Origin: Rhodospirillales bacterium
Lineage (GTDB): Bacteria; Pseudomonadota; Alphaproteobacteria; Rhodospirillales; Defluviicoccaceae
Length of the DNA stretch: 64,000 nucleotides
Reading direction: 5' to 3'
Assembly: GCA_016712595.1 (NCBI GenBank)
Contig: JADJQT010000001.1
Span: forward strand, 2,167,501 to 2,231,500
The translations under genes were made by a program, and so were the position numbers. The notes below the pieces were generated by a model. That model ran no database searches and was not told the origin of the DNA. It saw only the letters and a list, made by a program, of their open reading frames with translations. Below, piece after piece: positions 8,828-17,913 of the stretch (the stretch's first letter is position 1; every line of letters starts with the position of its first letter).

Positions 8828-10567
8828 ATGCGTGACGACTTGACCACGGGAGGGCGGCGTCAGCCGATTCTCGGCCGGGGGTGGATTTCAGGTTCGATTG
8901 CGACGTTCCTGCCAGCGTTGATGCTCTGCATCGCTGTTTGCGCGGCGCCGTTACCGTGTTTGGCAGGCGGTCCCGGCGAGGGCGGGGACGAGGGCGCCTG
9001 CCAGGCCGAGGGCGCGGACGGGATGACCAGCGCCGAGGCGTGGGTCATAGCGCAACTCCGGGCGGGAAAGCCCGCCGACTTCGAGCGGTGTTTCAAAGTC
9101 TGGCTTGATCCGGCGGCGAGCATGGAATGGACATCGGCCCGGGTGCTCTCGTCGAAGTTCCTGCGCACCCTCATCCTCGATCCAACTTACAGCGCGGCTC
9201 GCCGATTTGGTGGTGTGCGCATCGTCGGCGCCCAGTTCCACGAGTCGGTCGACCTGCAAGGAGTCCGCTTTGACGACGAAGTAAGGCTGGAGAACTGTCG
9301 TTTCGACCAGGGCATGGATCTCAGCCGACTGAAGACATCGCGGACGCTTTCGCTGCGCGGCTCGGCGTTTGGCGGGCCGGTCAGCCTCGCCGAGGCGAGT
9401 ATTGGCGACGCCCTTTTGTTCAACCGCGCGCATTTTCACGACCTCAACCTCTCCGATGCCGATATCGGCAAGAGCGTGAGGCTGAGCGGTGCGCACCTTG
9501 AGGGCGTGCTCAATATGTCGCGCGTCGATGTCCGTGAAAACGTCGAGGCGTATACGCTCGCGTGGAACTCCGTCGTTCCTGATCAAGGCAGTCTTGGTCC
9601 CGGGATCAACGGCCGCTGGGATCTCTACGACGCGCGCATCGGCGGCAAGCTGATCATCGCCGACGGGACGTTGGATGCGCTCGATATGATCAATCTGACC
9701 GGCACGCGGATCGATGGCGAACTGTTTCTCGGATCGAAAGATCTTCCCGGCAATCAATGGGGCGAGACGTCGCGCCTTGTTCTGCGCAATGCCGTCGTCG
9801 GCTCGATCCAGGATCTACCCGACGCGTGGCCGAAACGGCTGGACCTCGCTGGATTCGCCTATCAGCGCTGGAACGGCTTGCAAAAGCAGAGCGGTCTTAC
9901 CAACGTCCCGGCGCGTGGCAGTGAATGGTTGATTGCATGGCTGAACCGCGACCCCGCCGTCTCCGACTCGTCCTACGATCAGTTGGCGCGGGTGTTGCGT
10001 CAATCCGGCTGCGATGACTGCGCCGACGATGTGCAGTTCCACGCAAACGACAAAAGACTGCGAATGACGGTGCGGGACGAGGCCTGGCTCGCATGGCTTG
10101 CCGGCGACGGCATCGGTAAGATGGCGTCGTTCACGACCGCCGCGGGGGCAAACACCCCCCCGCCGGCGCCCCAGGTGGAGCGGCCGCAGAATCGCCTGAC
10201 AGATCACCTGGTGGCGGTGATCAAAGCCGGCGCATTGTCCCTCAGCCGCTGGGTGAACGGCTACGGCTATCAGCCAGCGCTGGCGCTCCGGTTGTTCGGG
10301 GTCCTGATCCTTGTCGGCATGGTCGTCTTCTGGCCGACCTATCGCTCGGCAGTCGGGTCGACGGAGCGACCCTGGTCACGCAGCTACGTGCTTTATTCAT
10401 TCGAATATACGCTGGATACGATGCTGCCGGCGGTCAGTTTGAGCAAAAAGTTCGAAAGGGTCGAGGTCATCGGCCTCGCCCGCTATTACTTCATCGTGCT
10501 CAAGGTCCTCGGCTACTGGTTCGCGGCGACGATCATCCAGGTCTTCCAGCGCCTGTTCACCGTCTGA
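8828..10567 (+). CDS. Pentapeptide-like repeat membrane protein of unknown function
   Basis: This 579-residue protein has a hydrophobic N-terminal segment (about 23-47, signal or anchor). Residues about 125-325 form repeats with hydrophobic residues at regular intervals, such as GVRFDDEVRLENCRF and DADIGKSVRLSGAHL, resembling a pentapeptide right-handed beta-helix. The C-terminus holds two transmembrane segments, about 490-510 and 552-573, around a YSFEYTLDTMLPAVSL motif. That pair resembles the C-terminal membrane module of large actinobacterial proteins loosely called membrane-associated oxidoreductases. No catalytic motif is visible. It stands alone between an intergenic dyad and a convergent gene. 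Confidence 0.75.
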   Translation: MRDDLTTGGRRQPILGRGWISGSIATFLPALMLCIAVCAAPLPCLAGGPGEGGDEGACQAEGADGMTSAEAWVIAQLRAGKPADFERCFKVWLDPAASMEWTSARVLSSKFLRTLILDPTYSAARRFGGVRIVGAQFHESVDLQGVRFDDEVRLENCRFDQGMDLSRLKTSRTLSLRGSAFGGPVSLAEASIGDALLFNRAHFHDLNLSDADIGKSVRLSGAHLEGVLNMSRVDVRENVEAYTLAWNSVVPDQGSLGPGINGRWDLYDARIGGKLIIADGTLDALDMINLTGTRIDGELFLGSKDLPGNQWGETSRLVLRNAVVGSIQDLPDAWPKRLDLAGFAYQRWNGLQKQSGLTNVPARGSEWLIAWLNRDPAVSDSSYDQLARVLRQSGCDDCADDVQFHANDKRLRMTVRDEAWLAWLAGDGIGKMASFTTAAGANTPPPAPQVERPQNRLTDHLVAVIKAGALSLSRWVNGYGYQPALALRLFGVLILVGMVVFWPTYRSAVGSTERPWSRSYVLYSFEYTLDTMLPAVSLSKKFERVEVIGLARYYFIVLKVLGYWFAATIIQVFQRLFTV

Positions 10568-10603
10568 GGCGACGGCGCCGGGTGCGGACATGCGACAATC
10601 CGA

Positions 10604-12265
10604 TCATGGTGCGCGGCGATGCCAGTGCTCGACCCACAGCGTCGTCGGATACTGATGCCCCGTGGGCTCGACGCCGTCCAACCAGCTCGGCAGGACGAAG
10701 GCCTGGGCGCGGAAGAACAGCGGCAGCGCCGGAAGCTCCTCGGCGTAGATCGCCTGCAGGCGCCCCCACAGTGCGTGGCGCTTCGTCTCGTCAAGCTCGG
10801 TTTCGATCGCGGCGATCAAGGCGTCGACGTCACGATTGCGCCAACCCGAGATGTTCTGTCCGGACCAGCCGTTGGCCGCCGTCGGGATCTCGTCCGAATG
10901 CAGCGTCGTTCGTGGCACGCTCTGCGGTGCGCCGATCCAGGCGAACATCGCCATGTCGGCGAACGCGCGATGGCTGACCGTCTCGCCGAAGAATACGCGC
11001 GCCGGCTGATTGCGGATGCGCACGGTGATGCCGACGCGCTGCCACTGGCTCTGAAGCACCTGCTCGACCAGCTCGCGCGTCCGATCGCCCGCCGTTGAGA
11101 TGATCTCGAGCTGAAGTGGCCTGCCGGAGGCATCCATCCGGGTTCCGTCGGACTGCCGCAGCCAGCCGGCTTCGCGGAGCAAGGCGTCTGCCCTGCCTGC
11201 ATCGAACGCATAATGATGAACGTCGGGCGCCGCCATCGGGTCGAGAGGACTGACCGCGGTGTCGGCGACCGGCAAGCGGCCGGCGAACAACTGCTGGGTG
11301 ATAGCCGGACGGTCGATGGCGTAGAGCAGCGCCTGGCGGACGCGTTTATCGGCGAGGACCGGATTGTCGAGGTTCAAGGAAACGTTCTCGTAGATCAGTC
11401 CGGGCTTGTAGAGCACGCGAAAGCGATCGCCGTGGCGCTGTTCCAGCGCGATCGCCTGGTCGAGTGTCAGGCCGACCTCGCCGGCGATCATCTGCACTGT
11501 ACCGGAGAGGAGGTTGGCCTCGAGCGCCGCGGTATTCTCGATCGCGCGCACGACAATTCGCGCGAAGGCCGGGGGGTCACCCCACCAGTACTCGTTGCGA
11601 ACGAGGACGATGTGTGATCCGGGAACGACCTCGGCGACGCGGTAAGGGCCATTGTAGAGCCCGGGATTGGTCGGGTCGGTGACGTAGCGCGTCCGCGTCG
11701 GGTAACCTGGCGGATCGGCGAAGGCCTCGCGCTCGATGTGCGCTGGTAGCAGTTCGAGCCCGGCGATGTCGTTGTAATCCCAGGTGCGCCGGTCGAAATG
11801 CAAGGTGAAGGTGCGCTCGCCGTCGCTCTCGAGACGCAAGACGCTGCGATAGAACTCCTTCGGCATCACGCCCGACAGGGGGTGCCGTCCGACTTCGAGG
11901 GTGAACGCGACGTCGGCAACGGTGATGGGCGCACCGTCGCTCCAGCGCGCCTGCGGCTGGATACGAAAGGTAACCGCCATGCCGGGCTTGCCGTCCGCCG
12001 TTGTTTCCATGACCGCGCCGCCGTTCTCCAGTGTTGGCAGACTCACGCAGAGCATGCACGTCAGCGTCCACGCGGCGTCGTAGGTGGTGAACGGGCGGCG
12101 GGCGAGGCCAAGCACGTAGGCCCGCGCCATCATCGATTCGATGCTGGGATGGAGCGAGGCGGGAAACTGGGCGATGCCGATGACAAGGCTGTCGGGCTCG
12201 GCCCGGGCCGGCGTGCCGACGGCGAGTGTCGCGATCAGCAGCAGAAACGAAAGCAGCGCGCGCAT
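10604..12265 (-). CDS. Family 5 peptide-type ABC substrate-binding protein
   Basis: This 553-residue periplasmic protein has a signal peptide (residues 1-22, ending ARA). The solute-binding family 5 fold is recognisable from FRIQPQARWSDGAPITVADV (about 100-120), the SGV-type loop and LLYAIDRPAITQQLF near 300-315. The family carries oligopeptides, dipeptides, nickel or opines to an ABC permease. No permease or ATPase gene is adjacent, so it is an orphan binding protein here. A symmetrical repeat lies just upstream of its start. Confidence 0.87.
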   Translation of the reverse strand: MRALLSFLLLIATLAVGTPARAEPDSLVIGIAQFPASLHPSIESMMARAYVLGLARRPFTTYDAAWTLTCMLCVSLPTLENGGAVMETTADGKPGMAVTFRIQPQARWSDGAPITVADVAFTLEVGRHPLSGVMPKEFYRSVLRLESDGERTFTLHFDRRTWDYNDIAGLELLPAHIEREAFADPPGYPTRTRYVTDPTNPGLYNGPYRVAEVVPGSHIVLVRNEYWWGDPPAFARIVVRAIENTAALEANLLSGTVQMIAGEVGLTLDQAIALEQRHGDRFRVLYKPGLIYENVSLNLDNPVLADKRVRQALLYAIDRPAITQQLFAGRLPVADTAVSPLDPMAAPDVHHYAFDAGRADALLREAGWLRQSDGTRMDASGRPLQLEIISTAGDRTRELVEQVLQSQWQRVGITVRIRNQPARVFFGETVSHRAFADMAMFAWIGAPQSVPRTTLHSDEIPTAANGWSGQNISGWRNRDVDALIAAIETELDETKRHALWGRLQAIYAEELPALPLFFRAQAFVLPSWLDGVEPTGHQYPTTLWVEHWHRRAP

Positions 12266-12311
12266 CGGTGCCCGAATAAGGCGAAATGCGCGCGCCGTCC
12301 ATCAAAAGGGT

Positions 12312-12384
12312 GGCTGCCCGCGGACTTAAGGGGGGGGCGCCGCGGGCAGCCCGGGCAGCCGACGGGAGCAATCCGGGCTGCCCG
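12312..12384. repeat. ABBA-type double inverted repeat
   Basis: GGCTGCCCG occurs at 12312-12320 and 12376-12384, and its reverse complement CGGGCAGCC occurs twice in tandem at 12343-12351 and 12352-12360. The first pair extends to a perfect 12-bp stem (12312-12323 with 12340-12351). The element can fold as two neighbouring hairpins or one long one. It fills the gap between the EF-hand gene and the binding-protein gene and resembles REP/BIME-type elements in form. Confidence 0.65.
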
Positions 12385-12403
12385 ATTCACAAAGGGTGCT
12401 GGC

Positions 12404-12910
12404 TTATTTCGGTGCGTCGGTAGTGCCATCGGCCGGCGGCGGGCAGTCGCCCGGGCCGCGACCGCCGCGCTTGCCCGGCATCGCCTGCTTTATCTCCTCG
12501 GCGGTCACGACGCCGTCGCCGTTCTTGTCCAGCCGATCGAATCGCATGTCGCCACGGTTTTCCAGCTCATCCTTGCTGATGACGCCGTCGCCGTTGGTAT
12601 CGGCGCGCTTGAACATCTGTTCCATGCGCGCCGGCGACGGCTGGGGAGGGGGCGCCGACTGAAACTCGTCGAGCGAGATCTGACCGTCGCCGTTCTTGTC
12701 CATGGACGCGAAGCGTTCGTTGCGCTGGGTTTCAAACTCTTCCTTGGTAATTTTGCCGTCGCCGTTGGTATCGAAGCGCTCGAGCATCATCCCGGCCGCT
12801 CCGCCGCAGCCGCCAGGTCCGCTGCCAGGCCCCTGCGCCGCAGCCGGAAGCGCTGCGACAGCAAAGCCAAGCGCCGCGAGCAGAGAGGCCCTCATAAGAC
12901 CGTTGTGCAT
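12404..12910 (-). CDS. Secreted EF-hand calcium-binding protein
   Basis: This 168-residue protein starts at ATG 12910, seven bases after AGGAG; a longer frame lacks a ribosome site. A signal peptide (about 1-25, ending AAAQ) precedes four EF-hand loops at roughly 47-58, 71-82, 104-115 and 128-139, each with the D-x-N-G-D-G core followed by an acidic position 12 (for example DTNGDGKITKEE). All canonical ligands are present, so it should bind calcium in the periplasm or outside. Divergently placed is a two-component system, and a functional link such as calcium sensing is possible but unproven. Confidence 0.88.
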   Translation of the reverse strand: MHNGLMRASLLAALGFAVAALPAAAQGPGSGPGGCGGAAGMMLERFDTNGDGKITKEEFETQRNERFASMDKNGDGQISLDEFQSAPPPQPSPARMEQMFKRADTNGDGVISKDELENRGDMRFDRLDKNGDGVVTAEEIKQAMPGKRGGRGPGDCPPPADGTTDAPK

Positions 12911-13098
12911 CTTTCTTCTCCTGTCGAGGCGACCGCATTCGCGGCCGTCGTGATCGAGACGCACTGTAGTCGGGCGCTGTTGCGCGATGATGTCGCGAGC
13001 AGGCAATCGTGTAACACGATGTTTCAAGTCCGGCCGTGGTAAACTTCCGTTACCAAATTAGCGGCGCTCTTAAGCGAGCGGCGTCCTATAGTCTTGCA

Positions 13099-13839
13099 AT
13101 GGATGCCACGCCCCACCTGTTGATCGTCGATGATGACCGCGAGATCCGCGACCTGTTGTCGCGGTTTCTTGGCAAGCATGGGTTTCGCGTCAGCCTTGCC
13201 GTCGACGGCAAGGAAATGCGCAAGGCGCTTGCCGACCGCGCGATCGACTTGATCGTTCTCGATCTGATGCTGCCGGGAGAGGACGGGCTATCGCTGTGTC
13301 GTCGTCTGCGTGCGGAGGGATCGGTGCCAGTGATCATGCTGACCGCGGCAGGGGAGGAGATCGACCGCATCATCGGCCTGGAAATGGGAGCCGATGACTA
13401 CCTCGCCAAACCGTTCAACCCGCGCGAATTGCTGGCGCGCATTCGCGCCGTGCTTCGCCGGTCGGCCGGCACGCCGGCCTCGTTGCTGGCGGCGGCGGAC
13501 GAGGGCGAGGGGACGGCGACGACGCGGGTCGCCTTCGCCGGCTGGCGATTTGATATCGACAAACGCGAGCTCCTGTCACCCGCCGGTGTTCTGGTGGCGC
13601 TGTCGACCGGGGAATTCGCGCTTCTGGCGGCGTTCGTCTCCCATCCGCAGCGAGTCCTGAGCCGCGATCAGCTCCTTGATCTCGCCCGTGGCCGCGACGC
13701 GCAGCCGTTCGATCGTTCCATCGATGTTCAGGTCAGCCGCCTGCGCCGCAAGATCGAGGACGATCCGCGCGAGCCGACGCTGGTCAAGACCGTGCGCGGT
13801 GGAGGCTATCTGTTTGCGCCGGAGGTCAGCCGCGCATGA
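13099..13839 (+). CDS. OmpR-family response regulator
   Basis: This 246-residue regulator starts at ATG 13099; a longer frame from 13036 adds non-conserved residues. The receiver domain has DDD at 11-13, phosphoacceptor Asp55 in IVLDLMLPG and Lys in YLAKPFNP. The winged-helix domain (about 145-240) contains STGEFALLAAFVSHP and VQVSRLRRKIEDDP. It overlaps the kinase gene by four bases (ATGA) and both should be co-translated. Confidence 0.92.
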   Translation: MDATPHLLIVDDDREIRDLLSRFLGKHGFRVSLAVDGKEMRKALADRAIDLIVLDLMLPGEDGLSLCRRLRAEGSVPVIMLTAAGEEIDRIIGLEMGADDYLAKPFNPRELLARIRAVLRRSAGTPASLLAAADEGEGTATTRVAFAGWRFDIDKRELLSPAGVLVALSTGEFALLAAFVSHPQRVLSRDQLLDLARGRDAQPFDRSIDVQVSRLRRKIEDDPREPTLVKTVRGGGYLFAPEVSRA

Positions 13840-15434
13840 CCCTGCGCTTTTCGGCCATACGTTTCTGGCCGCGCTCGCTGGTGACCCGTACGGTAATTGT
13901 TCTGCTGCTCGGCGTCCTCGTCTCCAATGTTGCCGGCGTCGTCGTCTATTCCACCGAGCGGTTCGACGTGCTGACCAGCAATCGCGGACGCCAGATCGCC
14001 GAACAGGTGGCGAGTGTGGTCGCAGCGCTCTACGGCGTGCCGGCAAGCGATCGCTGGAGCGTGTTGCGGGCGATGCATCAGCCTGGTGTGCGCCTGTTCG
14101 TTTCCGTACGCCCGATCGCGCCCGAACAGGCGAGCGGCTGGCGGGTCCGCCTGCTGCGCAAAGCGTTCAATGCGGAGCTGGGAGACCTTCAAAGCGATCG
14201 CCTGAGGCTGTCGCTCGAAGCGATGCGACCGTTTCCCGGGCGTTTCGATGTCGAGGCGCCGCTTGAACCGCAAAGGGATCGGGGCGGTGAGGGTTCACCG
14301 GGCAACGATTCACTGGGTGGCGGTTCCCTGGGCGATGATTCGCCTGGCGGTATGCCTTCCGATACAATCCATCGTGGCTCGCTGCGCGAGATGCTTGGCG
14401 ATGAGGATCGCCGCGGACCACGGGGTGGAGCGTCAGGGCGGCAGTGGCCGCCGCGATGGATGACGCCGCCGCCGCCGGGCGCGCCCGAGATGAAGCTGCT
14501 CGTCGGCTCCTTCCGGCTTGACGACGCAAGCTGGCTCAACTTCGGCGCCGTTGTCGCCACGGTGCAGCCGTTCTGGCAGACGGAGCTATTTCCCCTGATT
14601 GTCGCGACCACGGTGCTGATCCTGATGATTTCGTTATGGGCGGTGAACCGCGCGGCTCAGCCGCTGGCGATGTTCGCCGATGCGGCCGAACGGCTGGGCC
14701 GCGACGTGAACGCCCCACCGCTATCGACGCAGGGACCGCTCGAGGTCGAGCGCGCGGCGGGCGCGTTCAACCACATGCAGGAGCGTCTGCAGCAGTTCGT
14801 CCGCCAGCGTACCCAGATGTTGGCGGCGATGTCGCACGACCTGCGCACGCCGCTCACGCGGATGAAACTGCGCGCCGAGTTGATCGAGGACGAAGAGCAG
14901 CAGCGCAAGATGATCGCCGATCTCGACGAGATGCAGGCGATGATCGAGGTCGCGTTGTCGTTCGCCCGCGACGAATCCGCGATCGAACCGCCGGCCGCTC
15001 TCGATCTCGCCGTGTTGCTGCAAACCGTGTGTGAGGAAGCGGCCGATACCGGCGCCGATGCCGACTATGCCGGGCCCGCGCACGCCGAATGCGTCGGCCG
15101 GCCCGCCGCACTTAAGCGGGCGTTCGCCAATCTCGTCGACAATGCACTGAAGTACGGCGGTCGTGCGCGGGTGACGTTGGCCGCGACTGCCACCAGCCTC
15201 GTCGTCAGCGTTGACGACGACGGACCGGGCTTGCCGGAAGGTGAACTCGAACGCGTATTTGAACCGTTCTACCGGCTGGAGACCTCCCGCAGCCGGGAGA
15301 CCGGTGGTGTCGGCCTCGGCCTCTCCCTTCTGCGTGCGGCGATCGATGCGCACGGCGGCCGCGTTTTTCTCGCCAATCGACCGTCCGGTGGACTGCGCGC
15401 GACGGTCGTTCTTCCAACGGGCGCCGCAGCGTAG
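13836..15434 (+). CDS. EnvZ-type sensor histidine kinase with low-complexity periplasmic loop
   Basis: This 532-residue kinase has transmembrane segments at about 18-38 and 252-270 around a periplasmic domain of about 210 residues. The loop contains a Gly/Ser/Asp-rich stretch (about 147-172) and a proline-rich stretch (205-217), both unusual. HAMP follows, then His334 in AAMSHDLRTPLTRM and the ATP-binding motifs NLVDNALKYGG, DDDGPGLP and GVGLGLSLL. It is coupled to the upstream regulator by a four-base overlap. The acidic loop and the neighbouring EF-hand gene would fit a divalent-cation sensor, which is inference only. Confidence 0.9.
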   Translation: MTLRFSAIRFWPRSLVTRTVIVLLLGVLVSNVAGVVVYSTERFDVLTSNRGRQIAEQVASVVAALYGVPASDRWSVLRAMHQPGVRLFVSVRPIAPEQASGWRVRLLRKAFNAELGDLQSDRLRLSLEAMRPFPGRFDVEAPLEPQRDRGGEGSPGNDSLGGGSLGDDSPGGMPSDTIHRGSLREMLGDEDRRGPRGGASGRQWPPRWMTPPPPGAPEMKLLVGSFRLDDASWLNFGAVVATVQPFWQTELFPLIVATTVLILMISLWAVNRAAQPLAMFADAAERLGRDVNAPPLSTQGPLEVERAAGAFNHMQERLQQFVRQRTQMLAAMSHDLRTPLTRMKLRAELIEDEEQQRKMIADLDEMQAMIEVALSFARDESAIEPPAALDLAVLLQTVCEEAADTGADADYAGPAHAECVGRPAALKRAFANLVDNALKYGGRARVTLAATATSLVVSVDDDGPGLPEGELERVFEPFYRLETSRSRETGGVGLGLSLLRAAIDAHGGRVFLANRPSGGLRATVVLPTGAAA

Positions 15435-15655
15435 CAACGCCGGAGCATTTTGCCCGAGGAATTTTGTCTTGCGGAATTTTGCCCTGGAAACTCCGGGATT
15501 GTCTGTGGCGAGCGCCGAGACCGGGCGCTCGCGGCGCAAGTCTTTGCTTGATTTGCGCCAGCCAACCGATTAGCAAGGTTGCGCTATTGCAAGTTCTGAT
15601 ACTCATGCGAGCAGCCGTTCGGTCGAACGGCCCTCTCGCCCGACGGGCATCGGTC

Positions 15656-17049
15656 ATGGCGAACACGGTACGGCGGGAGATGCCGATCCTTTTTTGGATT
15701 ATCGTCGGCCTTGTCATTCTTTTACCGCTGCCGCTGGGCGCGGTCTACCAGTGGAGCTGGGGCTGGCGGCCAGCATCGTCGGCGGCGTGCTGGCGGTATG
15801 GAGCGGCCGCATCGCGCTCGGGCTCCAGGACCCGGCGTTCGGCCTGCGCAGCCTGTGGCCGGCGGCGCTGCTGTTTGCCGGGGTCGTCGCCTGGATCATC
15901 GTGCAGTCGCAGGTCCGCTTGGTTGCCGCATGGAATCATCCCCTGTGGGAGATGAGCGCGGCGGCACTGGGTGAATCGCGGTGGAAAGCCATCTCGCTCG
16001 ATCCGTTCGCGACAGTGCTGGGTCTGGCGCGGCTGCTGACCTACGCGGGCATCTTCTGGATCGCCTTCCAGTACGCGCGCAGGTCATTGCGCGCCCGCCA
16101 GATCCTGCTGGCGGTGGTCTATGCCGGGCTCGCCTATGCCGTCTACGGCCTCGTCATCTATCTGACGGGCTCGGAAACCATCCTGATTTTCCGCAAGCAC
16201 GCTTATTTGGGCGACGTGACCAGTACCTTCGTCAATCGCAACTCGTATGCGACATACGCCGGACTTGGCCTTGTCTGCACTACGGGGCTGCTGCTGGTGC
16301 TGCTCACCCAAGGTCCTCTTGGTCCCGCGACGGACCTAAAGCAGCGGGTGGCGCGCCTTGCGGAGATCGCGATCGGACGCGGCTGGCCGCTTCTGCTCGC
16401 CTGGATTGCCTTGATGACGGCGCTGGTGCTCTCGCATTCGCGGGCGGGGGTGGCAAGCACGATTCTCGGCCTGATCGTCCTTCTCACCGCTGCCGGGCTG
16501 ACCCGCGCCATTGACCGGCGGTTTGCCTTGATTTCCGCGGGCGTGTGCGTTGTCGGCTTTGTCTGGGCGTTCGGTGTTGGCGGCGATCAGTTGATCGGCC
16601 GGCTGATGCAAACGTCGCTGGCGTCGGAGGAACGGCCGCTGGTCTACAGCCGCACGATGGCTGCGATCGGCGATTCCGGTGGGCTCGGTACCGGACTCGG
16701 CACCTTCGAAGAAGCGTTCCGCTTCTACCGCACGAGCGACATCAACGGCCATTTCAACATGGCGCACAACACCTATCTCGAGAACGTCCTCGAACTTGGC
16801 GTGCCGGCCGCCCTGGCGTTGTTCGGCGTGTTCGCGTTCTTTCTCGGTCTATGTGCCTGGGGCATCCGCCAGCGCCGGCGCGATTCGGTTTATCCGTGCG
16901 TCGGCTTTGCCGTCAGTGTCCTGGTGGCAACGCACGCGACCGTCGACTTCAGCTTGCAGATCCCGGCGGTGACCGCGACCTATATGCTGATCATGGGGGC
17001 GGCGTGCGCGCAGTGCTGGAGTAGCCGCCGGCCGGCCGATCCCTGGTAA
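15656..17049 (+). pseudogene. O-antigen polymerase/ligase (Wzy/WaaL-like) with apparent -1 frameshift
   Basis: Two adjacent frames together encode one polytopic membrane protein. The first, from ATG 15656 (alternatives 15605 or 15680), gives MPILFWIIVGLVILLPLPLG and continues to YQWSWG. Homology then continues in the next frame as LAASIVGGVLAVWSG and runs to 17049 with about ten membrane segments and the Wzy_C-type loop FYRTSDINGHFNMAHNTYLE. The shift falls in GC-rich sequence near 15760-15770, where one missing C would restore a single protein of about 464 residues. It could be a true mutation or a base-calling error. Proteins of this family polymerise or ligate surface polysaccharide. Confidence 0.75.
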
Positions 17050-17098
17050 GGCGCTGGGCGCGACGGGGTGCTGGGGATGATCGACGTCTGGCGCAGCG

Positions 17099-17890
17099 TC
17101 AATGCTTGATCAGGTCCTCGAACGCCAGCCCGTCCTCCGGAACGCGCAAGAGCGCCGCGCGGACAAGGTTTTCCTGCCGAAGATCGACGGCGAGGCGCGC
17201 CAATGCCTGTGGGTTCGCCTGCCAAGCGTAGCGGATCTGTGGGAAGACGAGATCCCGATCGTCACTGGTCATCTTCGGCCAGGCAAGGAAAGCCATGCGT
17301 AGCCGCGACCATAGCAGGGGTGGCTCGTACGGGGCGGTGATCAGCGCCAGCCGCAGGGAGGACACCGCGAGCGGAGTCCATCCATTCTTCAAGGCTTCGG
17401 CATAGGCCAGCCGCGACCACGCATAGGGATTTGCCGGCTCGCGCTCTAGCCCCGCCCGGAGTGATGCGATCGCCTGATCGAGAACCTGCGCCGCCTCGGG
17501 ATCGCCGCGGGGCAACTGTTCCGCCAGCACCAACTCGGCAAGCCCAGCGTCCAAGCGTGCGTCGCCGCCTCTGAGCCACGGCTGCGCTTGACCGAGCACA
17601 GCAATCAGCGATCGCAGCTTATCGGTTTCGACCAGGTGCTGATCCTGCAGTAATCGCAAGATTGGTTCCGCGCGAGCGGAGATGAGCACACCGATGGTGT
17701 GCGGTACGCCCACCGTGAGAAGCGCGGCGGCGGCAATGGCGACCGGCAAGGCGACAAGACGTCGAGCCAGTCCCATGCGCGCACGCAACCGCGTCTCGTT
17801 CGGGGATTGAGAGTGAGGGGCCGAAGGCCTCATCGCACGTGTCTGCCCGGGATGACGGCGACAGAGAGGCGAAAGGGATGCCTCGATCAC
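17099..17890 (-). CDS. Membrane-anchored helical-repeat protein of unknown function
   Basis: This protein has up to 263 residues; the start is uncertain (GTG 17890, ATG 17833 or ATG 17776). One transmembrane helix lies near residues 44-68 of the long form. The rest is alpha-helical with TPR-like spacing (AIASLRAGLEREPANPYAWS and similar). Such proteins often sit in exopolysaccharide gene clusters, and this one lies between the Wzy-like and Wza-like genes. No enzymatic motif is visible. Confidence 0.7.
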   Translation of the reverse strand: MIEASLSPLCRRHPGQTRAMRPSAPHSQSPNETRLRARMGLARRLVALPVAIAAAALLTVGVPHTIGVLISARAEPILRLLQDQHLVETDKLRSLIAVLGQAQPWLRGGDARLDAGLAELVLAEQLPRGDPEAAQVLDQAIASLRAGLEREPANPYAWSRLAYAEALKNGWTPLAVSSLRLALITAPYEPPLLWSRLRMAFLAWPKMTSDDRDLVFPQIRYAWQANPQALARLAVDLRQENLVRAALLRVPEDGLAFEDLIKH

Positions 17891-17913
17891 CGCCCGCCCT
17901 TAGGGTGAATGGA

